From Dipteris shenzhenensis (lineage: Eukaryota; Polypodiophyta; Polypodiopsida; Gleicheniales): a stretch of DNA of 64,000 bases. Positions within the stretch are counted from its first letter, which is position 1. Each line of letters begins with the position of its first letter. Under the pieces are notes generated by a model. It made no database searches, was not told the DNA's origin, and was given only the letters and a program-made list of their open reading frames with translations. Made by a program: the position numbers and the translations under genes. The stretch lies in the NCBI GenBank assembly GCA_047967505.1, contig CM106539.1; one strand, given 5' to 3'. This document shows, piece by piece, positions 49,201 to 52,739 of this stretch.

Positions 49201-50573
49201 TCAGAGAACGAATAATAAAACAAAGCTGGAAGCTAGCAGACTCTTTAAACAATATAGTGTGGGAAGTAGTGAGCAATTTGGGCATCACCGGACAAATTTC
49301 AGAGAAGTCATCAAGGCTAGAACCTGGGCGAATGAGGAAATAAAGGGGCTGGATCATAGGAAAGCTCTTGTGTAATGTTTGTAAAGTGGTTCAACGCAAT
49401 AGATTCAGGTTTAGGCCCGATCTTCAAGAACCTTCATTTGATGCCATCCACCATAGTCTTAAAACCGAATGGACAATTCCCCTAACAAATCATTATTAAT
49501 TACCATTCCAAGCATATAAAATTATATGCTTCCTCAGATAGATCATGAGTGGTTTCGTTAAACCATTCCCAAGGCCAACATATTTTGGAAAATATAGACA
49601 ATAATAGATGTGTCTCCACAGCAAATTCAATATCCATGGGAAAGGAATTTTCTTGATACACCTTGCATGGGCTGAACATGGTTCAAAATAACCATGGACC
49701 AACCATGGGATAGTCTTTGGAATGATATAGCAATATAGATGAAGTAAATGGTGAGTACAGAGCAGATTATGCTCCTCTCTAGACAGTTGCTAATCCTGAA
49801 ACTGTGATTCTGCTTCATATTCTCATAAATAGATAATTACATGAGGAATTTGACAGGCCTACAGGTGGCTAAGCACAAAATGGACTTCAAGCTACATGAA
49901 AAACAATGGCATCGATGGTCTAGCTGTAAAATAAAAGAAAAAAGGAAGTTAGATCCAGTAACATCGTGAGAAGGTTGTCCAATTAACTGAGATCAACAAG
50001 AGCAACAATGTGTTATAATGATTAATGCTGGGATTACTGCAATATTGGTGAAACCTTTATGACGAAGATTTATTCATCCAGCAATGATGGAGTAGATTGC
50101 TTTCTATGGATTTGAATTTTCTCATCACAAGGTTAAGGAATCGAAATCTTAACAGAAAATGCCCTTTGATTTGTTAACGATTTGAATTTCCCCATCCCAA
50201 GCTTAAGGACTCAAAATCTAAACAGAAAAAGCCCTTTGATTTGTGATCTCATAAGCTTGCTTCCATAGTTGAACCACAAGGAATACTTTTCCCTTTTCCC
50301 ATAAATATATCTTTTTTCTGGGAAAAAAACTCAACGAGGGCTCAGAAATAGAAGTCATGCCCAGATATCTTGAGTTTCAACAATAGGCTGTGCCTACGTT
50401 GACATCAGAAATCGCATACAGACATACCACAGGAACCTCTGCAGACAACTCCCAGGCAAGATTCCAAGCTACATGCCTATAATGTTTTTTTTTAATTCTA
50501 CCTTCCTCTTCAAATGTTCCACTTCGCTCTTTGTCCTGTCAAGCATAGCTTCAACTTCTTTACTGCCATGTTC
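7182..50573 (-). CDS. Host gene: coiled-coil, membrane-anchored protein of the At2g24420/At4g31340 type (11 exons seen, 5' end missing)
   Basis: A spliced minus-strand gene. Exons: 50502-50573, 35517-35630, 30694-30762, 30476-30532, 29416-29474, 28977-29094, 28724-28888, 28464-28619, 19829-19909, 19664-19725, 7182-7263. Joined they give 1032 coding bases (344 codons) plus TAA, in one frame with matching phases. Product order: charged coiled coil, then WLPPW, then repeated PH/PY segments (TPHVK, RPYTD, QPYFN, KPYSK), then a KELVWF lead-in to one hydrophobic helix, and a Lys/Arg-rich tail. This matches from memory the plant family annotated as myosin-heavy-chain- or DNA-repair-ATPase-like. Family members are about 430-450 residues and begin with a signal peptide, so roughly 100 N-terminal residues are missing here. 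The molecular function of the family is not well established. Splicing is inferred from sequence only. Confidence 0.82.
7791..8040 (+). pseudogene. LINE reverse-transcriptase C-terminal fragment (zf-RVT-like)
   Basis: The plus frame has W..KIPLKQRVFV, then a C-X2-C pair (LKCTC) and HMLWHC...W, the spacing of the zf-RVT domain that follows plant LINE reverse transcriptases. Its sequence differs from the main LINE family in this window. It is a short remnant joined on its right to Copia LTR-like sequence. Confidence 0.5.
8095..8515 (-). pseudogene. Decayed Copia 3' end (LTR piece plus RNase H), element-B-like
   Basis: 8095-8226 resembles the inner part of the element B LTR (ggttagggggaaaaa, the cccctta block, ttggtcactgc, ending ttctaaca), followed by the polypurine tract (antisense cccccctgca-like). 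Minus-strand RNase H remnants (a TNVADLFSKAFP string near 8330, and an HAHMKVE string corresponding to HARTKHIEVH) continue to about 8515. The copy has frameshifts and stops, and the rest is missing. Confidence 0.65.
8600..8790. repeat. Segment rich in ACATGGC/ACGTGGC motifs
   Basis: Repeated acatggc, atgtggca and cacgtggca strings occur in about 190 bp directly before the Gypsy gag remnant. Similar TGACGTGGCA/TGCCACGTCA strings occur at 52190-52370. It is possibly an old Gypsy leader. Confidence 0.4.
8790..9235 (+). pseudogene. Gypsy-type gag remnant with zinc knuckle
   Basis: The plus strand reads FMPKQFRDHVL...WYSL, typical of Gypsy gag, then a Lys/Pro-rich stretch and a CCHC knuckle CFRCGKEGHMAAQC (C-X2-C-X4-H-X4-C) near 9178-9219. 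In-frame stops and frame changes show decay. It lies on the same strand as the Gypsy integrase remnant downstream and may be the same element. Confidence 0.7.
9240..11125. other. Stretch between Gypsy gag and integrase remnants, nothing firm
   Basis: A Gypsy element would carry protease, RT and RNase H here, but I recognise no motifs. Open frames (for example 9549-9806 and 10422-10688, plus strand) have no domain I know. Either the region was deleted and replaced or it has decayed beyond recognition. Confidence 0.4.
11130..11945 (+). pseudogene. Gypsy integrase C-terminal part, broken
   Basis: The plus frame contains FHPHTDGLSEVVN, then LPLVEFAYNSNTVHSSTGKAPFEV, both hallmarks of Gypsy integrase, then a basic C-terminal domain (KRGDWVLLK, LSPRYYGSFRVL, HNAFHVSLLKKY). 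In-frame stops occur near 11633 and 11779, and frames change near 11350. It is followed by a polypurine tract and an LTR-like start at 11972, so this is the 3' end of a Gypsy element. Confidence 0.8.
11972..13082 (+). mobile_element. Gypsy 3' LTR, left part (interrupted by Copia A)
   Basis: A purine tract (agccgagggga) ends at 11971 and TGTCACC begins the presumed LTR. The tail includes a (AG)n tract. Copia A is inserted at 13078-13082/19147-19151, and the sequence resumes at 19152. The LTR's far end and the element's 5' LTR were not found, so the limits are approximate. Confidence 0.55.
12744..12771. repeat. (AG)n microsatellite
   Basis: A perfect AG run of about 27 bp inside the presumed Gypsy LTR. 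Confidence 0.9.
13083..13395 (-). repeat. Element A 3' LTR (313 bp)
   Basis: It begins tgtaggatcg and ends ggcctaca on the + strand. It differs from the partner LTR mainly by a perfect 78-bp tandem duplication (13142-13219 and 13220-13297). Confidence 0.93.
13396..13406 (-). other. Element A polypurine tract
   Basis: The antisense run aacccccctcc abuts the 3' LTR. In sense it is ggaggggggtt, the plus-strand primer of reverse transcription. Confidence 0.85.
13524..14487 (-). pseudogene. Element A RT C-terminal half and RNase H
   Basis: Two overlapping frames. 14487-14092 carries the RT active site ILYVDDMLITG and continues to the thumb; 14306-13524 carries the connection and RNase H (CLSWLSKKQPTVATSS-like, EAEYRA, YTDSQSALAIA, HARTKHIEV) and ends at a stop at 13524. 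A frameshift lies between them near 14100-14300, so one protein cannot be made. It normally synthesises element cDNA in cytoplasmic particles. Confidence 0.85.
14673..15542 (-). pseudogene. Element A integrase C-terminus and RT N-terminal half
   Basis: A 289-codon frame. The first part is the variable Pro/Gln-rich integrase-RT linker. Then come WMDAMRAELHSI, GTRWVYKLKRKSDG, RYKARLVAKGY and HQLDIKTAFLHGDL, the fingers/palm blocks of Copia RT. It is separated by frame breaks from the integrase core upstream and from the YVDD block downstream. Confidence 0.88.
15545..15919 (-). pseudogene. Element A integrase catalytic core
   Basis: The frame contains TLNTDRGGEYMS (second catalytic Asp) and TPQQNPVSERKNRS (the catalytic Glu region; the usual NG before the Glu is NP here), then the cluster FWLDAIMCANYVLNRSPT. 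The first catalytic Asp (HSDVCG) lies in the preceding frame, 16299-16000, so at least one frameshift splits the core. Confidence 0.85.
16000..16299 (-). pseudogene. Element A integrase zinc-binding domain (HHCC)
   Basis: The sequence LWHERMGHLNYRAL ... CEGCLLGK gives the H-X-H / C-X2-C zinc-binding signature, then LQLVHSDVCG with the first catalytic Asp. It is cut from the protease frame by a shift near 16320 and from the core near 16000. Confidence 0.85.
16320..17027 (-). pseudogene. Element A gag C-terminus (zinc knuckle) and protease
   Basis: The CCHC knuckle is CNYCRKPGHDISEC. The aspartic protease motif that is normally D-S-G-A-S reads WYFENGASKH here, so the catalytic Asp is replaced by Glu and Ser by Asn. 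A GAG-pre-integrase segment follows (TCANNASYAVKGIG, FDGYRCLVYDL). The frame is offset from gag (breaks near 17011-17027). The related copy at 52740 onward keeps FDSGAS. Confidence 0.85.
17011..17736 (-). pseudogene. Element A gag
   Basis: The likely start is the ATG at 17736 (MAGNNQDLFG); the longer upstream open frame has no gag similarity. It contains LDGTNYPMSSYLMKHIL, RSCRTAKDAWYKLASLY and EGDSMDAYLTKVKDL, typical of Copia gag (UBN2 family), which forms the particle shell. It ends at a stop near 17011, where the downstream nucleocapsid part continues in another frame. Confidence 0.85.
18028..18135. repeat. Imperfect repeats of a (TGACTCAATGT)-type unit in the element A leader
   Basis: Four to five copies of actcaatgt/cccaatgta, spaced by 14-22 bp with atctg or ctgcaaa spacers, lie in the untranslated leader before gag. 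Confidence 0.7.
18423..18830. repeat. GTAC-rich leader array of element A
   Basis: I count about 28 GTAC palindromes in roughly 410 bp, nine of them GTACGG. About 1.6 GTAC would be expected by chance. The array sits between the primer site and gag. Longer shared strings (ggaatccaatgtacgg, gaaagatgtac) show imperfect internal duplication. The function is unknown. Confidence 0.85.
18874..18885 (-). promoter_or_regulatory. Element A primer binding site (initiator Met tRNA)
   Basis: The minus strand reads TGGTATCAGAGC one base inside the 5' LTR, the common plant Copia primer site complementary to the 3' end of initiator Met tRNA. Confidence 0.93.
18887..19146 (-). repeat. Element A 5' LTR (260 bp)
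   Basis: It begins tgtaggatcg and ends ggcctaca. It lacks the 78-bp duplication of the other LTR but carries its own short duplication around aggactaagtgtcct (19000-19039). Confidence 0.93.
19152..19330 (+). mobile_element. Presumed right remainder of the Gypsy 3' LTR
   Basis: Sequence directly continuing the left flank across the Copia A insertion. Its true end was not identified. Confidence 0.4.
19664..19725 (-). CDS. Host gene exon: C-terminal membrane helix
   Basis: The acceptor is ttttcacag and the donor GTAAGT. It encodes ASALLIMPLYGILILF plus SSLVG, a single hydrophobic helix, and leaves two bases of a Gly codon. It joins directly to KELVWFL of the preceding exon, the same arrangement as in the plant relatives. 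Confidence 0.85.
19829..19909 (-). CDS. Host gene exon: KELVWF lead-in
   Basis: 27 codons: LQRQVRRALKKNKY... ATIASKELVWFL, between a CACAG acceptor and GTATGC donor, phase 0 at both ends. The (A)(S/T)KELVWF string just before the membrane helix is the best family signature in the window. Confidence 0.88.
20303..21070. mobile_element. R1 repeat insertion with 13-bp target duplication
   Basis: The body 20316-21057 is one full unit plus the first third of a second (tatacctagatgaatccag starts at 20315 and 20871, period 556). The flanks taacattgaacat at 20303-20315 and 21058-21070 are identical, so the whole 742 bp inserted as one piece. There is no poly(A), no TG...CA, and no open frame or RNA polymerase III box that I recognise. 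A stem-loop can form at 20449-20503 (actatg...catagt outer stem, cccactg...cagtggg inner stem). The length of the duplication fits target-primed retroposition better than LTR integration. Confidence 0.75.
21356..22833 (+). mobile_element. LINE, 5'-truncated, with poly(A) and 13-bp target duplication
   Basis: Flanks gtttgcatcaggg (21343-21355) and gtctgcatcaggg (22834-22846) differ at one base, and the 3' end is an A run (22823-22833). The coding part (21747-22484 and the following frame) contains WRPRKISYFLWMVAHKGLP, C-X2-C (CQMC) and HCLWSCSHAQTVW, the zf-RVT domain after LINE reverse transcriptase, then a conserved C-terminal W-rich end. Upstream RT and endonuclease are absent. GC content is well above that of the flanks. 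Confidence 0.85.
22850..23880. other. Intron sequence between two LINEs, no gene seen
   Basis: AT-rich, with a short (TCC)n/(TAC)n run at about 22917-22940. No element or exon recognised. Confidence 0.5.
23899..25611 (-). mobile_element. LINE fragment, minus strand
   Basis: A T run at 23895-23908 marks the 3' end. Minus frames at 24266-23991 (SISSWHIWRTKC... RWHYQPQ), 24915-24664 and 25614-25231 (WKDFFFGCIQ, RQPIIWNDSIL, HYMQWSRWERGP) match the same LINE family as the copies at 21356 and 39355, with many frame breaks. The possible target duplication caaaatat (23891-23898 and 25612-25619) is short and weak. Confidence 0.75.
25650..28460. other. Large-intron sequence, nothing firm
   Basis: No transposon domain or host exon recognised. 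Open frames at 27129-26929 (minus) and 27750-27941 (plus) look protein-like in places but match nothing I know. Confidence 0.45.
28464..28619 (-). CDS. Host gene exon: PY-repeat segment
   Basis: 52 codons between an atatag acceptor and CGG|GTACTT donor. It contains RPYTDKA, QPYFNRA and KPYSKKITQHY, then YATEYHIR, the repeated P-(Y/H) pattern of the family. It leads into the exon at 19829 after an 8.55-kb intron. Confidence 0.87.
28724..28888 (-). CDS. Host gene exon: PH-repeat segment
   Basis: 55 codons, acceptor tatggcag, donor CAG|GTTTGT. It contains SWSPLLKQHWR and TPHVKVLKGKAVKGLEATK. An alternative start slightly upstream was dropped because it breaks the phase. Confidence 0.85.
28977..29094 (-). 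CDS. Host gene exon with GC donor
   Basis: The single first base completes a split codon, followed by 39 codons (LMLWKGSSEM... WATQKWFMEYFQTIKK). The donor is AAG|GCAAGT, a strong GC-AG type site; no GT donor fits the frame. The acceptor (gcacaaag) has a weak pyrimidine tract and was chosen by phase. Confidence 0.75.
29349..29433. repeat. Tandem duplication across a splice donor (unit about 47 bp)
   Basis: The string gcatttccaagggggaaatac(t/c)tgacctgcaa occurs at 29350 and again at 29397. The right copy holds the end of exon 29416-29474 and its donor; the left copy is a decoy of the same junction inside the intron. Confidence 0.85.
29416..29474 (-). CDS. Host gene exon: WLPPW motif
   Basis: The acceptor is tctgcag. 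Encodes INHQWLPPWAAKHVSRLQVR with a split last codon. The donor is CAG|GTATTT; the nearer CAG|GTCAGG gives a frame that does not fit the next exon. WLPPW is a family hallmark following the coiled coil. Confidence 0.85.
30231..30330. repeat. Strongly diverged R1 piece
   Basis: The order of short matches to R1 is kept (gaactcaatcacacatggc, aactattgaggcatccc, cttcatcaccaccca, tagactat), but identity is low. It lies within a 1-kb host intron. Confidence 0.4.
30476..30532 (-). CDS. Host gene exon: coiled-coil segment
   Basis: 19 codons (DSVTQAQAHIGAKEQELLK), acceptor attgtag, donor AAG|GTTGCA, phase 0 at both ends. It leads directly into the WLPPW exon, as in relatives where an AKELLE-like string precedes the motif. 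Confidence 0.82.
30694..30762 (-). CDS. Host gene exon: coiled-coil segment
   Basis: 23 codons beginning LQKLSLDQRKHLDKVQQALQ and ending GVR, acceptor tttgcag, donor CGG|GTTGCT, phase 0. A heptad-like, charged helix. Confidence 0.82.
31800..32255 (-). pseudogene. LINE scrap, minus strand
   Basis: Antisense strings such as cctccagatatgctaggct correspond to the ctccaaatatgccaagc block near the 3' end of the LINE family, with heavy decay. Confidence 0.45.
32262..32840 (+). pseudogene. LINE scrap, plus strand
   Basis: The plus frames read GPWNDFFIRCIG, SLWLPS and WSKWERGPN, which align with the minus-strand LINE at 25614-25231 (WKDFFFGCIQ, WSRWERGP). Stops are present. It abuts the minus-strand scrap on its left. 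Confidence 0.6.
32986..33978. repeat. R1 tandem array, about 1.8 units
   Basis: Units start at 32986 and 33545 (period 559). The second stops at 33978, right before a LINE fragment. Close similarity to the copy at 20316 extends over the whole unit (cacacatacaaatccacacac, gtcggcactcc, ggccgcaacttggacg). Confidence 0.88.
33990..34200 (+). pseudogene. LINE scrap, plus strand
   Basis: ggctttctattcatggagggattgcaataac matches the antisense of 24590-24640 in the minus-strand LINE (start of the zf-RVT region). Confidence 0.6.
34200..35510. other. Intron sequence, no element recognised
   Basis: AT-rich. A weak exon-like string on the minus strand near 34920-34975 was considered and not accepted, because the neighbouring exons already join in phase. 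Confidence 0.45.
35517..35630 (-). CDS. Host gene exon: coiled coil
   Basis: 38 codons rich in Glu/Lys/Leu (ATELEEALKEKERVFLKLKE... EETKMLEQEQ), acceptor tttcacag, donor CAA|GTAAGT, phase 0. It is separated from the preceding exon by a 14.9-kb intron. Confidence 0.84.
35795..35945. repeat. Diverged R1 piece
   Basis: gcatggcagggaccagcaactatg, catcatcagcccccacagtgggtgtac and gcatccatatagacagactttg follow R1 order. The inner stem seen in younger copies is lost. Confidence 0.6.
36279..36389. repeat. R1 fragment
   Basis: Close to the first fifth of the R1 unit (ccaaactcatcctctaaaaacacaacatagtg ... agctactat); it stops abruptly at both sides between LINE-like pieces. Confidence 0.8.
36395..36832 (-). 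pseudogene. LINE scrap, minus strand
   Basis: Antisense order gtgccaag..., gtacgatatcctgccat, tcccatccaagacctttgtgcatct, aatctgctatgctgtgagactagc parallels the 24150-24270 part of the LINE family, strongly decayed. Confidence 0.5.
36835..37094. repeat. R1 fragment
   Basis: Runs from atctagatgaatccagg to acaaagtcttcgt and ends exactly where TGTAGCCCTGG begins. Confidence 0.8.
37095..38290. other. LTR-like segment, unresolved
   Basis: Begins TGTAGCCC at the R1 edge. It has C+T-rich blocks, a small GTAC cluster (37545-37590) and a block (38045-38100, accgaaaggggtgccaagg... ggggccaatc) that recurs at 56400-56450. No coding content; the minus strand beyond it resembles Gypsy gag. Probably the LTR or leader of a decayed element. 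Confidence 0.35.
38200..38735 (-). pseudogene. Gypsy-like gag scrap
   Basis: Minus frames at 38735-38502 and onward read like a Gypsy gag tail (NKYKGEDQHEVLFYEF, then an AIDVALNIEKKL string near 38270). Stops are present and the zinc knuckle was not found. Confidence 0.4.
38750..39000 (-). pseudogene. LINE 3' end scrap, minus strand
   Basis: ggcttctattaattatgaacaaagcccacaagagcaagctcaaagagg and catgcggtgcatga match the 3' ends at 23905 and 42350. Confidence 0.65.
39186..39330. repeat. Tandem duplication, period about 76 bp
   Basis: gctggttgactcaatgggaagaaagag occurs at 39188 and 39264 with similar downstream sequence. Confidence 0.8.
39355..40412 (+). mobile_element. LINE, 5'-truncated, plus strand
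   Basis: The main frame 39488-40075 holds LRPRKISYFFWLAAHRGLP, the CHCC pair, and HCLWSCRSATKIW (zf-RVT), then VASITAWHIWVARG. The following frame ends in a W-rich C-terminus like the copy at 21356. An A-rich tail lies at 40398-40420. At least two frame breaks; no clear target duplication. Confidence 0.8.
40425..41130. other. Intron sequence, nothing recognised
   Basis: Contains a C run near 40471-40480. No element or exon seen. Confidence 0.5.
41250..41475. repeat. Trinucleotide-rich and poly(G) low-complexity stretch
   Basis: Blocks of CTG/GGA triplets, two copies of a roughly 36-bp unit with (a)gtatgcacc(cc)agtaaggggt, and a run of about 12 G at 41460-41472 next to further G runs. Confidence 0.8.
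41693..41778. repeat. R1 fragment, inverted
   Basis: Reverse complement of the first ~85 bp of R1 (gagattgaaactgcactatgttg ... ctggattcatctaagtata). Confidence 0.85.
42322..42726 (-). mobile_element. LINE, very 5'-truncated, with target duplication
   Basis: A T-rich tail (42322-42349) and 3' LINE sequence up to the ccaaatatgccaagctgc block. Flanks gagatgtgttctg (42309-42321) and gagatgtgttttg (42727-42739) differ at one base. Confidence 0.8.
43007..43278 (-). repeat. Element B 3' LTR
   Basis: tgtaagaaat...ttctaaca on the + strand, 272 bp, no length difference from the other LTR. Confidence 0.95.
43279..43288 (-). other. Element B polypurine tract
   Basis: Antisense cccccctgca next to the 3' LTR; sense tgcagggggg. 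Confidence 0.85.
43314..44095 (-). pseudogene. Element B RT thumb, connection and RNase H
   Basis: After a one-base-type frameshift near 44097 the frame continues (KLLDRFNMQECKPIST, AVGCL), meets TAG at 43950-43952 where relatives have an aromatic codon, then runs open through AVKRIFRYLQGTKS, SDSDWAGDYDTRQS, WLSKKQSTVATSSCEAEYR, LTDSQSAIAVA, HARTKHIEVHYHYV to the stop near 43314. Confidence 0.88.
44096..46441 (-). CDS. Element B GAG-pre-integrase, integrase and RT (781 codons open)
   Basis: Order: pre-integrase segment (VTCANNSSYSVRGTG), HHCC domain (ELWHARYGHMHY ... CEGCILGKMH), integrase core with HSDVCGPM, RTDRGGEYL and QNGKAERKNRT as the D-D-E blocks, FGCLAYAHVP, a Pro-rich linker, then RT (GTRWVFKVKW, RYKARLVAKGY, HQLDIKTAFLNGDL, ILLYVDDLLLTG). 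The M at 46441 is only the first Met of the frame; the natural product is a polyprotein starting at gag, so this segment is probably not translated alone. Confidence 0.92.
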   Translation of the reverse strand: MTSLHPPPVGKKVTCANNSSYSVRGTGEVELTAIDGSIFRLSDVLYVPGITKNLLSVSTLNRKGFQVIFEDDKCAVRDREANYAFRLSGTLLRGLFQLDIFEIRAAHALAVSTPTAAMQNAELWHARYGHMHYNSLMTLQKFSMVDALPPLEIPPPHACEGCILGKMHRFPFKKDGSVKAVRKLQLIHSDVCGPMRTPSLGGHLYFVTFIDDYSNFTWVYGLKKKSEVFTVFKHFSAMVENETGLRIQTLRTDRGGEYLSAEFNAFLKGKGIVHQLTVRLTPQQNGKAERKNRTLMEMDRCMLKSKHMPHKFWLEGLMCANYLLNRAPTKALKTKTPFEVWNDRKPSVEHFRVFGCLAYAHVPVEFRHKLSDKAIKCIFVGYSAESKGYRLYNPATRKIIVSRDVIFSENSAHTQAEFQMPSSAEDVFEGLLPIALGSPADFSDPNQNLQQPSDASVPPQDVLPPPQAVEQVVQQEIADIHAAKTVPNWLLQTLRESKLDAPLPGRTRSAARHMEGANSVESAYAGTLLDEEEPATFEEAKDNVHWMNAMHDELQSIAKNQTWDVVDLPQGKHAIGTRWVFKVKWKPDGSIDRYKARLVAKGYAKKKGIDYEETFAPTSRMTTIQSVIAMAAHFEWNVHQLDIKTAFLNGDLLEEVYVKPPPGFEITANALQVCKLNKALYGLKQAPRAWYAKIHAFLTSKGLHNSPTESTLYIKMDGGEILVILLYVDDLLLTGSNEEKIADFKAELQTNFDMSDLGLLHFYLGIQFSHERRGTVMSQSK
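46410..46645 (-). pseudogene. Element B gag-protease linker with protease active site deleted
   Basis: The frame reads SDSGDAAANFVGQ ... NTWYFD and then loses the expected SGAS: the sequence jumps into the TSLHPPPVGKK region in another frame (near 46440). About 14 codons with the protease loop appear deleted, leaving only the Asp. Confidence 0.75.
46655..47250 (+). pseudogene. Element B gag middle and zinc knuckle, inverted within the element
   Basis: On the PLUS strand, opposite to the rest of B: LESMYAARNDARVSFLKREL, EEGDSMSVHLTKLQDL, then after one stop (near 47019) a CCHC knuckle CHYCKKPGHHIAEC and KKRIAKEKKNSSG. Gag parts before and after this block are on the minus strand and stop exactly at its edges. 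Breakpoints are within about 10 bp of 46655 and 47250. Confidence 0.9.
47250..47570 (-). pseudogene. Element B gag N-terminal part
   Basis: Reads NYSLWSFMVRNIL, SRNLWDYVNG, KRWDSRDALALSCIS and IIPHIRSCKT, then breaks at the inversion. The first Met is not clear: an in-frame stop lies a few codons upstream of the gag similarity. Confidence 0.82.
47640..47950. repeat. Repeated AAGCCCCAAATTT-type motifs in the element B leader
   Basis: Several ccccaaat(tt) blocks with atctgcaa spacers. Similar strings lie in the element A leader (17920-18010, 18330-18350), showing a shared leader design. Confidence 0.65.
48124..48455. repeat. GTAC-rich leader array of element B
   Basis: About 20 GTAC in roughly 330 bp, most as GTACGG, with short tandem units such as gtgtacggacacctttacggga (48294-48340) and gtacggcgctgcaac. 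Same position as the array in element A. Confidence 0.87.
48523..48534 (-). promoter_or_regulatory. Element B primer binding site (initiator Met tRNA)
   Basis: The minus strand reads TGGTATCAGAGC followed by GGGTTC, two bases inside the 5' LTR. Confidence 0.93.
48537..48808 (-). repeat. Element B 5' LTR
   Basis: 272 bp; differs from the 3' LTR at four transitions. Confidence 0.95.
48814..50500. other. Intron sequence, nothing recognised
   Basis: No element or host exon seen. The sequence joined across B (…cctatatgtgctcggcggcaagctgg…) looks faintly coding but matches nothing I can name. Confidence 0.4.
50502..50573 (-). CDS. Host gene, most upstream exon found: coiled coil
   Basis: 24 codons (EHGSKEVEAMLDRTKSEVEH plus LKRK), acceptor aagtgcag, donor AAG|GTAGAA, phase 0 at both ends. 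It fits before the exon at 35517 as continuous coiled coil. Exons encoding the signal peptide and first helix must lie further upstream. Confidence 0.78.
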
Positions 50574-50574
50574 C

Positions 50575-52735
50575 TGCACTTGATCACAGCCAAGCTTTAA
50601 ACTATAAGGCAACAGCTCAGATATAAATGAGCAATGCATAAACTATAACAGCTTGGATCAAAACGAGCAATGAATAGAGAGATTGAAAGCACATAATTAA
50701 GTTCATGTGGTTTTCCAGACACACATATGGTCTCATCAGCCATACCTATGACAAACTGAGTGATCTAAATCCACCACCTTATCGTACGTAAATTTGCATT
50801 AGCAAGGTAAATACATTCGAAGGGAATATGAACTACTTAACTAAATTTTATTTCTTATACAAGTTATCAGTGTTATTTGCATGATAGTTCCCTAATCAGC
50901 TAAATTTTACTTCTTATACAGATTACTGTGTTATTTGCATGATGCTCTTCCTTCCTTTCAGACAGCTTGGATTTTGTAAAAGAATCAAGAACAAAAGAGT
51001 AGTAAAGCACTTCACACAAATCATCCCTGCCCGATTGTCATCCTTCTCGCCTTCTTATGCAGCTGTCTGTCCTGCTTGGAATAGACATAATGATGGGTGT
51101 TCCACATTATATCTCTCTACCCAGATCATTCCCAAAGGTACATCTTTCTTACCTCCCTTGTCCTGCCTCCCTTCCACCTAGAGGAATTTTGGGTTCTTTA
51201 GAGTTTGTGCAGCCCCTCCTGCCCTGCACACTTCCATCCTCCTCCTTTCTCACACCCTCTACCTTCCTCTTCGCCCCTGCTTCAACCTCCATCTTTGCAC
51301 CTTCCCTCCCTCCCTGCAGCATCTACGCTGCTTGCACCTCCAATGCTATTAGCAAAGACGCAACAGCATGATGCATTGACACAAGCAGCCCTCCAACGAA
51401 CTATATACAATGAGCCTACAACACAACAGCAGCCTCGACGACCTTAAACCAACGCATCTCTACTACGACGCAATATAAGGGACTCAAAGAACACACGCGC
51501 AAGACAACAGTTTGACCTAAGCTCCACACTAGCCAAGCACAAAGCAGCAGATTCTTCGAACACCTCTGGGCAAAACAGTGAGCAATCGGACCAGCAGCAA
51601 AACGCATACATCTACAGCTACAACGGCAGGCTTCAACAACGACCAGCGCCTACCACACACAATAAACTCACACAACAACAGCACATGACTCTAGAAAGCA
51701 AGCGAGCGAGCTCATGGAAGATTCAGGCAAGCACAAAAGCGCACCACGCCCACCAAGCAAACTACCTAAAGACAACTTGCGCAAGACAAATATCAGGAGC
51801 ACGCAGACAAGCAACTCACAGAAGCAAGCAAGGCAGGCCCAAGCGCAAAGGACACAGCAGCGGGCTTGCAACGCCTACAACGCTAAGCAAAGCTACACAA
51901 ACATGAAGCAATCACTCACGTCATTCACAGCGTCAATGGCAAACAGCGGCAAAGCACACAACATGCAAGCAAAACAACAACCACCGTGGCAGCTACAACA
52001 AACAACTGATGAAAAGCAGCGATGACACACAAAGCAACGCCTGCGTGACCTGACGGACGAAGAGATCCACAAAACAAAAACGGAAACGAAATCTTGATCG
52101 ACGGAATCTACAGATTCTAACCCCTCCACATGGCAAAGTTTTAGCCAACCCTGAAGAGAGAGGGTTATCCACACAGCCTCTACCACATCAGCAGCCCACC
52201 TCACTTGAGCCACATCATCCAAGCCAAATCACACTGCCACGTCAGCATCCTAGTCAGCAACCACATCATCATTAACACCTCAGCAATGTCACGTCATCAG
52301 CAGCCACCTCAACTGCCACCTCAGCAGGCCACATTAGTACTGCCAAGTGGCACACAGTACTAGCCAAGCACACAAACCTCCTCATAGGCACACTTTGCAC
52401 TCTGCATGTGCATCCACCTGATACATCGTCATAGTGCCACATCACCTTTTTTGCCCCTCCACCTTGATCAAGTCATATCTCTTGATCCAAGAAGAATTTG
52501 AGGGTTCTCCAAAAACATGAATCAGTCGTTTTTTGGAGCTCTACCCGCTTGTCACCTCACACGTAGGTTTTGACACTTGTATATCACAGTTTTTTTTCTC
52601 TACATCAAATCCACTTCTACTGCACATTAAAGCCTCTTCATCGACAATCTAATCCTTGCACCTAAAAGAACAAAGAAAAAGTAACTCTTTCTTACTTTTC
52701 ATCGCTACGACAGTCGGTGTAACATAGATTAGTTT
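50575..52735. other. Upstream stretch with C/A-rich low complexity, no gene seen
   Basis: 51170-52080 is unusually C- and A-rich with open frames on both strands, but no recognised domain. 52190-52370 is dense in CACGTCA/CCACATC motifs like those at 8600-8790. Confidence 0.4.
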
Positions 52736-52739
52736 GCCA

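Noticed and set aside
51205-52222. Several ORFs of about 80-109 codons on both strands
   Set aside because: Biased C/A composition reduces stops on both strands; no start context, domain or splice-consistent structure.
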